Of a stretch of 64,000 bases of DNA, positions 40,215 through 49,049 are shown piece after piece. Positions within the stretch are counted from its first letter, which is position 1, and every line of letters begins with the position of its first letter. The notes under the pieces are model-generated. The model made no database searches, was not told the DNA's origin, and saw nothing but the letters and a program-made list of their open reading frames with translations. Made by a program: the position numbers and the translations under genes. Origin of the DNA: Ixodes scapularis (Eukaryota > Arthropoda > Arachnida > Ixodida > Ixodidae); contig NW_024609948.1 in the NCBI RefSeq assembly GCF_016920785.2, positions 1,302,001-1,366,000 on the forward strand, given 5' to 3'.

Positions 40215-41466
40215 AGGTGTTTGCGTGAGCAAACGAAATGTCCTCCAGAGGCTCGTACATTCTGTCGCGGGCAATTTGTACGATGTTGCGATACACCGAG
40301 TTGCCGTACGCCTTTACGGCACGGTACATTTCGTTAAACGGGTTGTCGTCCGAATGTGTGAGCTGGACGAGCTTTTCGGCGAGGTTATTGTTGGTCAACA
40401 GGTCGCTCAACTTGTTTATGTGTATCATTTGGTCGCCGAGTTTCTCGTCTCCGACGTTCATGAAGTCGAACGCCCTGGGGTCGCCTTTAGCCTTGTACCA
40501 AAAATAGAGAAAACGACGTGGCGTCGTTTTTGAAAACGACGTGGCGTCGTTTTCAAACAGGGCGTCTATCTTGCGCAGGTAGTACAGGGCGTTGGTCGAG
40601 TCCGAGTTTTGGTAGATGATGTACTTGGGGATGATACCCACTCCCTGCGCTCCGAAGCCGTAGTGCCTGATTTCGCCTTCGCGATTCTCGAGTGGGGTGG
40701 TTTTAGGTCTGTACAGGTAGTCCATGTAGGCGTGCGGTGTGTCGTCCGTCACAGACAAAAAGACCACGGACCTCGTGTCGTCGCTCTGAGAGCCCGGAAT
40801 GACCGAATCTGCTCCTACGGAGACGCTGTTAAACGAAAGGTCCATCGGCTCGATCCTATCGGAAGCGTCTTTCATGATTTCCCGAGCCAGGCTCATGGTA
40901 TTGTCCATGTGCTGAAGGTAGTGCGCCAGGATCAACTGCCGGACGTGCAGCAAGTTGCCTTTGCTCTTGGCGTCGGCTGCCGACTCGTCTTCCTGCTTGA
41001 TGTTTTCAATGTCCTTGATGCGCTTCTTGATCGCTTTGAGCTCTTTCTCGTAAATGTTGCGGTTGAAGATGTCTTGCTCCGCTTCGGCCGTGGAAATGTT
41101 GTCTATCACGCCGGTCATCTTCTTCCTGAGTCGCATTAGGTATTCGTTGTACATCTTGTTAAAGTAGTCGTCGTCCAGTCTGCTCACGAGGTTGTTTATC
41201 GACACGGATGGCGGGGGCGGCTCCGTCTTTTTTTGAGGCTCTGTCGCCAAAAAGAGCTTGTGCTTGTGCTGCAATTGCAGGTCCGCGTTCTGAGCGCGAT
41301 ATAGAACCTGGGTGAGTTGGTCCATGTAGGTTCGCGTGTAAGAATCGAGACCGTAGGCACGGGCCTCCTGCTCGGCCTTCTGGAGCTTAGCGGCGAGCCT
41401 ATTGCGCTGCTCGTCGTGCATCGCGTTTATCTCGTCCGAGTGACGGGTAAAGTCGTCCACGTACAT
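40213..41466 (-). pseudogene. Unknown viral gene, 3' end lost at a rearrangement junction
   Basis: The frame begins at ATG 41466 (MYVDDFTRHSDEI) and runs through a helical, charged protein with a probable coiled coil (EKELKAIKKRIKDIENIK) and a more globular second half (DFMNVGDEKLGDQMIHINKL). Around 40213 the frame leaves its own sequence and continues antisense to the polymerase palm, an artificial tail. It was probably convergent with the polymerase, both losing their ends in one deletion. The frame is open upstream of the ATG, with Cys residues (GCPPCRDQ), so a longer N-terminus cannot be excluded. Function unknown. Confidence 0.7.
40510..40553. repeat. Two copies of a 21-base near-palindrome in a viral coding region
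   Basis: AAAACGACGTGGCGTCGTTTT occurs at 40510-40530 and again at 40533-40553. Each is a perfect 9-base inverted repeat around TGG. The period of 23 bases means the two copies are read in different frames of the minus-strand gene. Confidence 0.85.
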
Positions 41467-41543
41467 CGGACGCGCGTTACCACCCTTTGTCTGGTCGCGA
41501 CAGGGCGGGCAGCCGGCGCCGTGGTGAAGGCGTAGTCTGGCGC

Positions 41544-43313
41544 CTACAGTCGCAGCGACTTCCACAGATAATACAGGGCAATGTCGACGATCAGCAACGA
41601 GTGATACATTTGACGATATATATTGTCTATATCATTCTTTTTGTCGCGATATACACTCCTGGCTATGATGAGACGGTTTAGCCGCATGCGGTAGAGTGCC
41701 GAACGAAACCTGAGTGCCTCGTATTTTAGGTAGCGGTTGCTCACGATGAGGTAGTTTACGCGTCGCTTGCCGATCGAGTTTGCCTTGCCCTCGTACACTT
41801 CGTAAACCGTGTTCTTTAGAGCGTCGAGCTCTTTGACCAGCTCGATCGCGGGAATGTCGATCGGCACGAGGTGCATAGAGGAAACGGCGTACTTAATGTA
41901 CATTCCCATCATCTCGTCTCGGATCTTGAGGTTGATGCGCGGATCAACGTCGTTCAGATAGGATAGATGCTCCGACGAAAGGCTGTACTCGTCCATGGTA
42001 TCGGGAAACATCTTCTTGGGTGAAGAATTTGCAATATTCGTCACCAATTTCATGTTTATTTTTCCGTTAATCAATAAGTCCTGAGTGTAGCTTGTGTTAT
42101 CTAAATCGTGCACCTGAAGAAATTTGTGAATAGTCTGGATCGCGACGTTGATGCACGTGGCCATGACGTTCTCGGACACGATGAACTCTATCCTATATAA
42201 CTCGCCCACCAGGGTGTTATAGGCAGCCTTGATGTGAGCGTCGTGCACGCTCGCGTCTTGGGTAACCACGAGCTCTAGGTTATACAGGGCGTTGGAATAG
42301 GCACTGTTGAATGCGTTCATGTAGGTCACTAGCGCGTATTGGAGGTACATGATCATCGACTGCTGGAGCTTCTCTATTTTTGGGACAAGCTCGGGCTGCG
42401 ACTCTAGGATATCCCTTAGGTTTTGATCGAATAGGCGTGGCAACATAACTATCATGACAAGGACGGATATCCTGGCGTACAATATAGTTTGGGTGGAATG
42501 GCCCGCGATCACGTCTCTAGTCTTCTTCAAGACGTCGGCGTACGTGTTGGCGGACGCGTCGTTCAACGACTCGATTTTTAACAATTGCCTCGCGGGTAAT
42601 GGATGGAGTATTACGCGCTTCACCCACCTCGGTAACGTGGTATGATTTATCAACTCCACGGACTTGTCCGGCGCTTCGGTTCGTTTGATTGCCAGACTGT
42701 CGTTGATGCTCTTCCATTTGTCGTCTTGCTTCGGTAACGGCATCTTTTCCACGGTTGGTTTCGTGTCGGTTTTGTAATTAAAATCGAGATCGTCCTCCAA
42801 CTTGGGCACATATTTTGTTTCGCCCATTTCGGTTTTGGGTTGGAACATCTCGGCCTCCTCTTTCTTTACGTATTTCGCGGACTTTTCTACGCTTTGTTTC
42901 GTGTCGGTCTTGTAATTAAAATCGAGATCGTCCCCCATCCTGGGGAAATATTTTTTTTCGCCCATTTCGGGTTTGGGTTGGAACATCTCGGCCTGCTCAT
43001 TCTTTACGTATGTTTCTGTTTCCGCGTATTTTGGTGCAGTGTCTGCCTCAGATTTTACGGAAGCCGCTTCCGCCTTGATATCGCCTCCTTTGAAAGTAGG
43101 CTTTGGGGCGAATTTATAAGGGACGGGGACGGATGGAGTCTTACGCGTGAAATCGGTCGAAGGATCCCCGCTAAACGTCGTTTGAGGTCGTGCGCTATCG
43201 TACACTAAAGGGGGAGGTGGTCTAGAATAGGGTCCCGGAAAGTACCTGTTGATGTCGCTAGTCAACTGTTCTAGACAACTGATGAGTTTTCTGTGCGGAT
43301 TATTAGCCGCCAT
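41544..43313 (-). CDS. Unknown viral protein with duplicated acidic N-terminal units
   Basis: A 589-residue intact frame from ATG 43313. Residues 1-100 are Pro/Thr-rich. Two 46-residue units follow (about 102-193), each with EAEMFQPK or QAEMFQPK, EMGE and DDLDFNYKTDTK. From about 235 the protein is long, helical and hydrophobic in patches (ILYARISVLVMIVMLPRLF), with no clear signal peptide. The C-terminal part is Tyr- and Arg-rich. It has the look of a structural or tegument-type protein, but I do not recognise it. It sits in a minus-strand run between the genes at 43377 and 40213. Confidence 0.75.
   Translation of the reverse strand: MAANNPHRKLISCLEQLTSDINRYFPGPYSRPPPPLVYDSARPQTTFSGDPSTDFTRKTPSVPVPYKFAPKPTFKGGDIKAEAASVKSEADTAPKYAETETYVKNEQAEMFQPKPEMGEKKYFPRMGDDLDFNYKTDTKQSVEKSAKYVKKEEAEMFQPKTEMGETKYVPKLEDDLDFNYKTDTKPTVEKMPLPKQDDKWKSINDSLAIKRTEAPDKSVELINHTTLPRWVKRVILHPLPARQLLKIESLNDASANTYADVLKKTRDVIAGHSTQTILYARISVLVMIVMLPRLFDQNLRDILESQPELVPKIEKLQQSMIMYLQYALVTYMNAFNSAYSNALYNLELVVTQDASVHDAHIKAAYNTLVGELYRIEFIVSENVMATCINVAIQTIHKFLQVHDLDNTSYTQDLLINGKINMKLVTNIANSSPKKMFPDTMDEYSLSSEHLSYLNDVDPRINLKIRDEMMGMYIKYAVSSMHLVPIDIPAIELVKELDALKNTVYEVYEGKANSIGKRRVNYLIVSNRYLKYEALRFRSALYRMRLNRLIIARSVYRDKKNDIDNIYRQMYHSLLIVDIALYYLWKSLRL
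42735..43010 (-). repeat. Two-copy 138-bp tandem repeat in coding sequence
   Basis: Units begin at 43010 and 42872 (minus strand), 138 bases apart, and encode near-identical acidic 46-residue segments. The pattern parallels the in-frame duplications at 2613-2883 and 18746-18997. Confidence 0.8.
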
Positions 43314-43376
43314 TTTGAATGTTTAGAAAACGAAAGAGAAACGCGCAAAGTGGTTTTATCTTCTTTTTATTTAAAT

Positions 43377-45041
43377 TCACGATCTATACGACCTTTCCAA
43401 CTCGTGCTTAAGCCGATCCAGGACTTCTCCGATGTCTCGGCGCGAGTAGCTATCGTAAGGCAGGCATATCATGGGCTTGCCGTACAACTCGTACAGGGCC
43501 GACTTGATATCGTTCACGATCCCAAGCAGGCGATCGTACTCGGCGTTCTTCTGATGTACCTCGCGTCGTAGGTTTTCGATGGCGTTAAGGAGGGAGTCCC
43601 TGTCGGCGTGCATCGCGTACTGACTCGTCGTTTGCGACTGTTGAGAACGGAGGTTGCAGAGCATGCCGGTGATGCCCACCGAAAGTTGCTCCATACAGCC
43701 AATCATCTTGTGGCGATCTTCCGGGCTCATTTCTTCGGTGTTCGACTCACGAATCCCTTGAACGCATTGGTTCACATTGTGGAACATTTGGTGGATCGAA
43801 TTCCGATTGGCCATGTTTACCGTTTTTGTAACATCTTTTAGCTCTGGAATCGGGTTTTGTTCTTTGCAAGAGGCGGAGTCGTTTCTCCCGTGCATGTAGA
43901 CGACACAGGCCCGCAGGCGGTTGGCCCAACGAACCGCGGCGTCGAAGGAAAACTTGAATAGCTCACAGAGATACCGACTGGTGTTGGAGGTAAACTTGGG
44001 ATGGTGCGTGACAATCTTTATTATGGAATCCAGTAGGTCGATCCATCGCTCGAGCTCCGAGTGGTCGTAGTCGCTGGAAAAGTAGCTTTCGGCGGTAGCC
44101 AGGTCGCTCGTGTCACCGTTGATAACGTCCGAAAAGGCGCTCTTGACGATGCCCGTATCCACAGAGTTTAGCAGCGAGACGTCAAAGTCGCGAATCTTTT
44201 TCTCGTACAGACTCTTGAGTGCGAAACTACTGGGCAGGGTTTCGCTCTCCAGGCGCGAAATTTCCTTTGGCCCGGGGAAGACGTCCGACAGTTTGAGCGA
44301 TAGGTCGCGGCAGTAGGGTCGGAGTCCGCCGCCGAGGCTACACAACATTTGAAACAGGAGCGGGGTCTTTGACGACGACTTGAGCAACTCGCGATAATTT
44401 ACCCTGTCAAAGTCTTTCTTGTACAGACGGCGGCCGTCCGAGTAGACGGCGTAGCTAATGTCGGGGGCGTCGCGCTGCATTGCCTTGGCCGCTAGAACGT
44501 AAGAACTTCTGCCGACTCTCTTGTACACGTTTACCGGAGAGGCTTTGAAGACGTAATGGGTGGTCGGATCGTCCCAGTGTTCCTTTGTCGGCGTCGTCGT
44601 CTCGTCTTCCATCCTGTCGGAATATTTCCAACACAACTGCACGTCGTCGTCTCTCAAGGTCACCGTCGTATTGGTCGTCGCGGTAAATTCCTTGAAATAC
44701 AGAACGCTGGCGGGAGACTGAGCCTCGTTAAAAAGGGCTTTGATTTCGAACCACACGTCCAGGGGAGACGCGAGTTCCTTGTTCAAGTAAAAGGGCCACG
44801 TCTGCCCCGTATCGGTCTTGGCCTTGGCGGAGTCGAGCAACCACCGCATGGCGGCAAGTGTCGTCGACGTCTCTTTTATCGGAACGATGCCGCAAGAGGG
44901 CAACTCGCGCCGCTTCTTTGCGGTGACCTTGAACTCGTCTTCCCTTTGTCTTTTGTTGTAGAGAGGCGGAGTCCATTCCGCATTGATTTCGTCATTGATA
45001 ACCTTTACGTCTCTCAGTGTGCTCATACATATATCGCACAT
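43377..45041 (-). CDS. Unknown viral protein with probable nuclear localisation signal and coiled coil
   Basis: About 554 residues from ATG 45041 (MCDICMSTLRDVK); the frame is open farther upstream but runs into the divergent neighbour. A bipartite basic cluster (KRQREDEFKVTAKKRR, residues 29-44) suggests nuclear import. The C-terminal 100 residues include a likely coiled coil (LLNAIENLRREVHQKNAEYD). The middle is mixed alpha/beta with no known motif. The stop at 43377 is followed by AATAAA. It shares a 29-base intergenic region with the plus-strand gene at 45071. Function unknown. Confidence 0.75.
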   Translation of the reverse strand: MCDICMSTLRDVKVINDEINAEWTPPLYNKRQREDEFKVTAKKRRELPSCGIVPIKETSTTLAAMRWLLDSAKAKTDTGQTWPFYLNKELASPLDVWFEIKALFNEAQSPASVLYFKEFTATTNTTVTLRDDDVQLCWKYSDRMEDETTTPTKEHWDDPTTHYVFKASPVNVYKRVGRSSYVLAAKAMQRDAPDISYAVYSDGRRLYKKDFDRVNYRELLKSSSKTPLLFQMLCSLGGGLRPYCRDLSLKLSDVFPGPKEISRLESETLPSSFALKSLYEKKIRDFDVSLLNSVDTGIVKSAFSDVINGDTSDLATAESYFSSDYDHSELERWIDLLDSIIKIVTHHPKFTSNTSRYLCELFKFSFDAAVRWANRLRACVVYMHGRNDSASCKEQNPIPELKDVTKTVNMANRNSIHQMFHNVNQCVQGIRESNTEEMSPEDRHKMIGCMEQLSVGITGMLCNLRSQQSQTTSQYAMHADRDSLLNAIENLRREVHQKNAEYDRLLGIVNDIKSALYELYGKPMICLPYDSYSRRDIGEVLDRLKHELERSYRS

Positions 45042-45070
45042 GGTCGTAGTCGGGGGGAACTTTTTTAAAC

Positions 45071-46918
45071 ATGGCGTGTGTGGGGGGAATGGTCCTACAT
45101 CCTGGTGATTTGCGAAATACGAGAATTTTGAATTCACTGGGATACTGTCTGGATGCCAAGTACATCGTGTGCCCTCACCACTACAAGTACGAGTTCCCCA
45201 CACTGTTGGAAGCTACGCGGACTCTGTCGTCGTCGGTGTGCAAGTCGCCCGTGGCCATGAGAGAAGTGTGTCCGGAACACGATTATTACCAAATGGGGAT
45301 GCCGAAATGTGAGACTATACCGGTCGTGAAACTAATGTGCTACGAACACCAGTGCATTCGACACGTAACACTATTGGATACGTCCGTGAACGAGTGCTTC
45401 GCCATCGCCCCGCAGTCCTTCGTCGATGCCGTACGAAGCGTCATCTTGCAGAAAGTGGACTCGCACGCCATTGCATTTCTTCAAAGAGTCAAGTACAATC
45501 TCGTAACGCTCGTTGTGAATGCCAAATGCGCCGACTCGGAGATGCTGTCGCGCCTCTTGGTACAAGAGACGTTCCCCCGTCTGCAGTCTCTGTGTGTGTA
45601 CGCACCCGTCTCTCCGACGTTGTGTCTACATCTAAAGGAAAGCATGCCGCGGTTGTCGAGCTTGTACCTGCAAAATTACGAATCTGTTTCGACGCTGGGG
45701 GCGATAGACAAGATCAATATGCAGGTAAACCTATCTTCCCCAGACCCGTTTGGCGTGTTTGCGAAAACTCGCACCGAAGAAGTACGCGAAGTTGTCCTCA
45801 GCTATAACTGCTCGTGCGTGAATAATCTAACGAATATGCTCACACCCACCAAAGTCAGGCGGAAGAGAACGCTGGAGGGTCGGAAACAGCTTTTATCGAC
45901 CCCAATCAACGATTCTGCACTAAAGGTATGCGTGCTACGAATCTCTACAGACTGTTCGACGGAATGCGCCTCCTTGAAGCGACTCCTGAGCGAGGTAATA
46001 CCTCGGCGATTTTTTGTCACGTCCCAGGTGAGAGTAGAAGCGATCGTCTTCTCGGAGGGACTCGTCGACCTGTGGAACACCATTGGGACGGTTGCCTCAA
46101 AGCACGTGTCGCTCTACATTTCGCAACTGTTTGTCGAACACAAAATTCTATTCAACTTGTCGCTCATAAACAGAGATTTGAGTGGACGCCTCTACGTCAA
46201 GGATTGGGTCTGGAACGGTGCCGTGCTCTCGGTGTGGAATTTTCTACGAGCAGCCACCAACGTCTATCTGCTGTCGGCGGACGAAGAGGAGCGCGACAAG
46301 ACTTTGGCCTGTGCCGTAAACTCGTCGGATATCAAGACGTTTGACAAAATCACCGAGCCCCTGGAGGAGTTGAAGTACGTGACCAGTTTCTTTATTGTTT
46401 TTAACGACGATACGACGAATGTGGAGACGTACATGAGACCGGGCAAGCTCGTCAACCTGACCTTGGTCAACGTCGCGAACGACTTTTTCGCGGGTAAGCG
46501 GCGAGACGACTACCACTTTATCTCCATTATTGTGTACCACTGGGCACCAACGTCCTCGAACGACGTGGACGCTCTGTTCGACTTTATCGCCGGTGCGCGC
46601 AAACTCGTGGACGTGATTCTGCACCTGGACGAAAGCAAGACGCCGAAAGAGGTGGTGGACCTTTGTCTGGCCAAGGTCGAGACATCGATACAAGACGGAG
46701 GTCGAGTAAAGGTGTCGGTACGCCACTCCAACCCCAAGGCTATCGAGCTCGAGCGGAGATCTATTGAGTGTAGGAAGGAAGTGTTTGACGCGGTGAGGTA
46801 TAGACTCCATCGCGACCCGACATACGCGACTGCCTATCTGCGCTGTGTTTCAAACGGAATGCAAGACCTGGTTTCTAAATATACGAGATACGCAATAGCT
46901 TTCAATGAAAAGGAATAA
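45071..46918 (+). CDS. Unknown viral protein, 615 residues, Cys-rich N-terminus
   Basis: An intact frame from ATG 45071 to TAA 46916-46918. The first 110 residues hold many Cys and His (CPHHYKYEF, CPEHDYY, CYEHQC) that might bind zinc. The next part has regularly spaced Leu (FPRLQSLCVYAP, MPRLSSLYLQNY), faintly like leucine-rich repeats, and a basic patch KVRRKRTLEGRK near residue 260. No signal peptide or membrane span. It is divergent from the gene at 43377 and convergent with the glycoprotein gene, with which it shares a bidirectional poly(A) region. Function unknown. Confidence 0.75.
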   Translation: MACVGGMVLHPGDLRNTRILNSLGYCLDAKYIVCPHHYKYEFPTLLEATRTLSSSVCKSPVAMREVCPEHDYYQMGMPKCETIPVVKLMCYEHQCIRHVTLLDTSVNECFAIAPQSFVDAVRSVILQKVDSHAIAFLQRVKYNLVTLVVNAKCADSEMLSRLLVQETFPRLQSLCVYAPVSPTLCLHLKESMPRLSSLYLQNYESVSTLGAIDKINMQVNLSSPDPFGVFAKTRTEEVREVVLSYNCSCVNNLTNMLTPTKVRRKRTLEGRKQLLSTPINDSALKVCVLRISTDCSTECASLKRLLSEVIPRRFFVTSQVRVEAIVFSEGLVDLWNTIGTVASKHVSLYISQLFVEHKILFNLSLINRDLSGRLYVKDWVWNGAVLSVWNFLRAATNVYLLSADEEERDKTLACAVNSSDIKTFDKITEPLEELKYVTSFFIVFNDDTTNVETYMRPGKLVNLTLVNVANDFFAGKRRDDYHFISIIVYHWAPTSSNDVDALFDFIAGARKLVDVILHLDESKTPKEVVDLCLAKVETSIQDGGRVKVSVRHSNPKAIELERRSIECRKEVFDAVRYRLHRDPTYATAYLRCVSNGMQDLVSKYTRYAIAFNEKE

Positions 46919-46929
46919 AGACTTTATTC
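46912..46929. terminator. Bidirectional poly(A) signal between convergent genes
   Basis: GGAATAAAGACTTTATTC is an inverted repeat. AATAAA (46914-46919) contains the stop of the plus-strand gene, and TTTATT (46923-46928) contains the stop of the minus-strand glycoprotein gene. The two stops are only 5 bases apart. Confidence 0.6.
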
Positions 46930-48816
46930 TCGAATCATAAGCTTTTGTGGAAGTTTTCTCTTGTCGTCCATCGCTTTCTGCACGACCTCGGTCGGCGCGC
47001 TGGTATAAACGTTGATACGATTCGTCTCGATGGCCTTTTGGGTCTTCTCTTTCTCTTTCTTGCGGTTTTTTCTGGTACGGCACTTGTCCAGTAGTAATAT
47101 GACCAAGAGGATAAAGAACAGGGTAGGGAAGAGGAGCGAGAGAGCTGCGAGCCCTTTCGTCACGGCCGCTTTGCCAGACGCGTTGTAGTCGGCCGGACAG
47201 AGGGTGGACGTTAACAACAGCTTGTCGTCTAAGGTCGGATTCTTGTTCACCATGGCGCCTATTGCGTCAACGACCGATTCGACGTAGCTTAGGCGGCTGC
47301 CGCACGGAATACAGTTATGCTGAAAGTGGCGCGTGTAGTTTCCCTCGATCAGTGGGCTATTGTGGCAGATCCTGACGGTCTGATCGACCAGGTCCTCGCG
47401 CCCGCACAGGAGTGTCAAGAGGCGACCAAAGTCTCGTGCGGTGTGCGCTACGCTCGTGCGCATCATACCATCGGGTCCGTTGAGGCTCTTGGTGCAATTG
47501 ATCGCGTAGCCGCCGTCACCGGTGCTTGTGAGCTTAAAGGTCACGTTTGAGAAGGTAGTGAACGTAATGTCGGGCGATTCGACGGTTGCGGAAAACAGGT
47601 AGTATCGAACGTGCTTGTTTACGGATACGCCGATGGCGTCCACGTGAAAGTCGGCTCTCGTCGTTGCAATTTGAACAGCAGATATCGGGCCTATTCTCGG
47701 TCGCGCCAAGTAATTCGTCGCGTTTTCGGCGTTCGAATATGCGAAATTGACTTCCCCGTTTGCACTGCACTGGGCGAGGATCTTTCGACTCGTGTTAAAC
47801 TTTGGATAGTAAAGAGTGCGTGGATCGTTGGCAAATACTAGTACCTTGGTAGTGGTATTTAAAGCGACGTTACCCGAATCGTCCAAGATGGGTATCCTGA
47901 TGTTTGGCGTCACCCTACACACGGGTCGGGGGGTGCACGCTGGTAACACAACGTTCCACGCATACGACGGACTACACGTGATTATGTCGTTTTGTTCCAC
48001 GTACGTGGTTTCGTCCACGCAATGGACTCTGTAGTGCGTGTGATTGAGAGGTATCATAGTATACGTCTGTTTGTCGTACACCAGCTTGTCAATGTTACAA
48101 AACGGCACACAGTCTCGGATTGAAGGGGTGCGAGTCCACCCTCCACTCAGACATTGGACCGTGATATTGATGTTCTGCTCGAATGTCAAGTTTTCCGGGC
48201 ATTTAACGCTGTATACGGACAGCACGTCGGCCAGGGTGGGCGTGATGAGGCCGTAACGATAACAACTGACATCGCCTGGATACATCATCTCGTATCTCAG
48301 TTTTGGTGAAAAGGCACAAGCGTCGACTATGCCGGGTACCGTGACGGGAGTCGTCGGTGTTAACGTTACGTCGTATGCACTCGCTGCGTACATGGTCAAG
48401 GTGTTGTTATTAATGTCGGACTTGCACGCGAGCGTGATGCTCTGCACGGGGGAATCGTTGTACGCACAGAGCGCTTTTCCAGTGGTGGCGTTGTATTTGG
48501 AGAGAACGAGGTACATATCGGACGCCATCTGGACAAAGTCTTGAAAATAGTTCATGGGAACGACGTACAGGCTACTGTTGTATACTGCGATTCCAGATTT
48601 TTCATCGCAACCTTGTCCGTTTTGAAATCTGGTGACATTGGTGACCTCCGCTGCATTGTTGTTCCAGTGCGTGTAACTTTGTCTACAACTTTTGTCGACA
48701 CAGTTTGAAACATAGGGCGATGTCTTGCCAACGATGGGATTTAGCGGAGTTAGTCGTAGGGCGATAGTAGCAGTCGTCCACAATGAACAAACGAACGCGA
48801 TGTAGAAAAGTCGCAT
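46924..48816 (-). CDS. Type I membrane glycoprotein, probable viral envelope protein
   Basis: A 630-residue frame from ATG 48816, chosen because a signal peptide follows at once (MRLFYIAFVCSLWTTATIA); upstream sequence is open but lacks this feature. The ectodomain has about a dozen N-glycosylation sequons (NVT, NSS, NLT, NIT, NHT, NYT and others) and many Cys. Two stretches (VQCLSGGWTRTPSIRDC, and ITCSPSYAWNVVLPAC) show the Cys-Trp-Pro-Cys spacing of sushi (complement control) modules. A membrane segment (LAALSLLFPTLFFILLVILL, about 556-576) is followed by a basic 54-residue tail. It would sit in the virion envelope or infected-cell membrane. No lesion is visible. Confidence 0.85.
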   Translation of the reverse strand: MRLFYIAFVCSLWTTATIALRLTPLNPIVGKTSPYVSNCVDKSCRQSYTHWNNNAAEVTNVTRFQNGQGCDEKSGIAVYNSSLYVVPMNYFQDFVQMASDMYLVLSKYNATTGKALCAYNDSPVQSITLACKSDINNNTLTMYAASAYDVTLTPTTPVTVPGIVDACAFSPKLRYEMMYPGDVSCYRYGLITPTLADVLSVYSVKCPENLTFEQNINITVQCLSGGWTRTPSIRDCVPFCNIDKLVYDKQTYTMIPLNHTHYRVHCVDETTYVEQNDIITCSPSYAWNVVLPACTPRPVCRVTPNIRIPILDDSGNVALNTTTKVLVFANDPRTLYYPKFNTSRKILAQCSANGEVNFAYSNAENATNYLARPRIGPISAVQIATTRADFHVDAIGVSVNKHVRYYLFSATVESPDITFTTFSNVTFKLTSTGDGGYAINCTKSLNGPDGMMRTSVAHTARDFGRLLTLLCGREDLVDQTVRICHNSPLIEGNYTRHFQHNCIPCGSRLSYVESVVDAIGAMVNKNPTLDDKLLLTSTLCPADYNASGKAAVTKGLAALSLLFPTLFFILLVILLLDKCRTRKNRKKEKEKTQKAIETNRINVYTSAPTEVVQKAMDDKRKLPQKLMIRE

Positions 48817-48824
48817 CTTTTTTA

Positions 48825-48990
48825 TTACATATCGCGACGGTACTCGTACAAACGTTCGACCTGGTCCAACTCGTATATTAGAAACAAGAATACAATACCA
48901 AAAGCTACGTGACCGACTATGTAGGCGAAGGTGCTCGAAAGATTGTTTAGATTCACACAAGAAAAGGAGCAGACTCGTTCGTACGTACAT
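48825..48990 (-). pseudogene. Possible small membrane protein, frame broken
   Basis: Just upstream of the glycoprotein gene a minus-strand frame ends at TAA 48825-48827 and encodes a hydrophobic segment (FAYIVGHVAFGIVFLFLIY) and a charged tail, with AATAAA at the stop. It has no ATG of its own. The only nearby ATG (48990) starts MYVRTSLLLFL in another frame, so one small indel could have broken a gene of about 55 codons. Weak evidence. Confidence 0.3.
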
Positions 48991-49049
48991 ACCAACCGAA
49001 AAAACTATCTCCAGGCGCGTGAATTGAAATAATCTGGGTATAAATAGAG

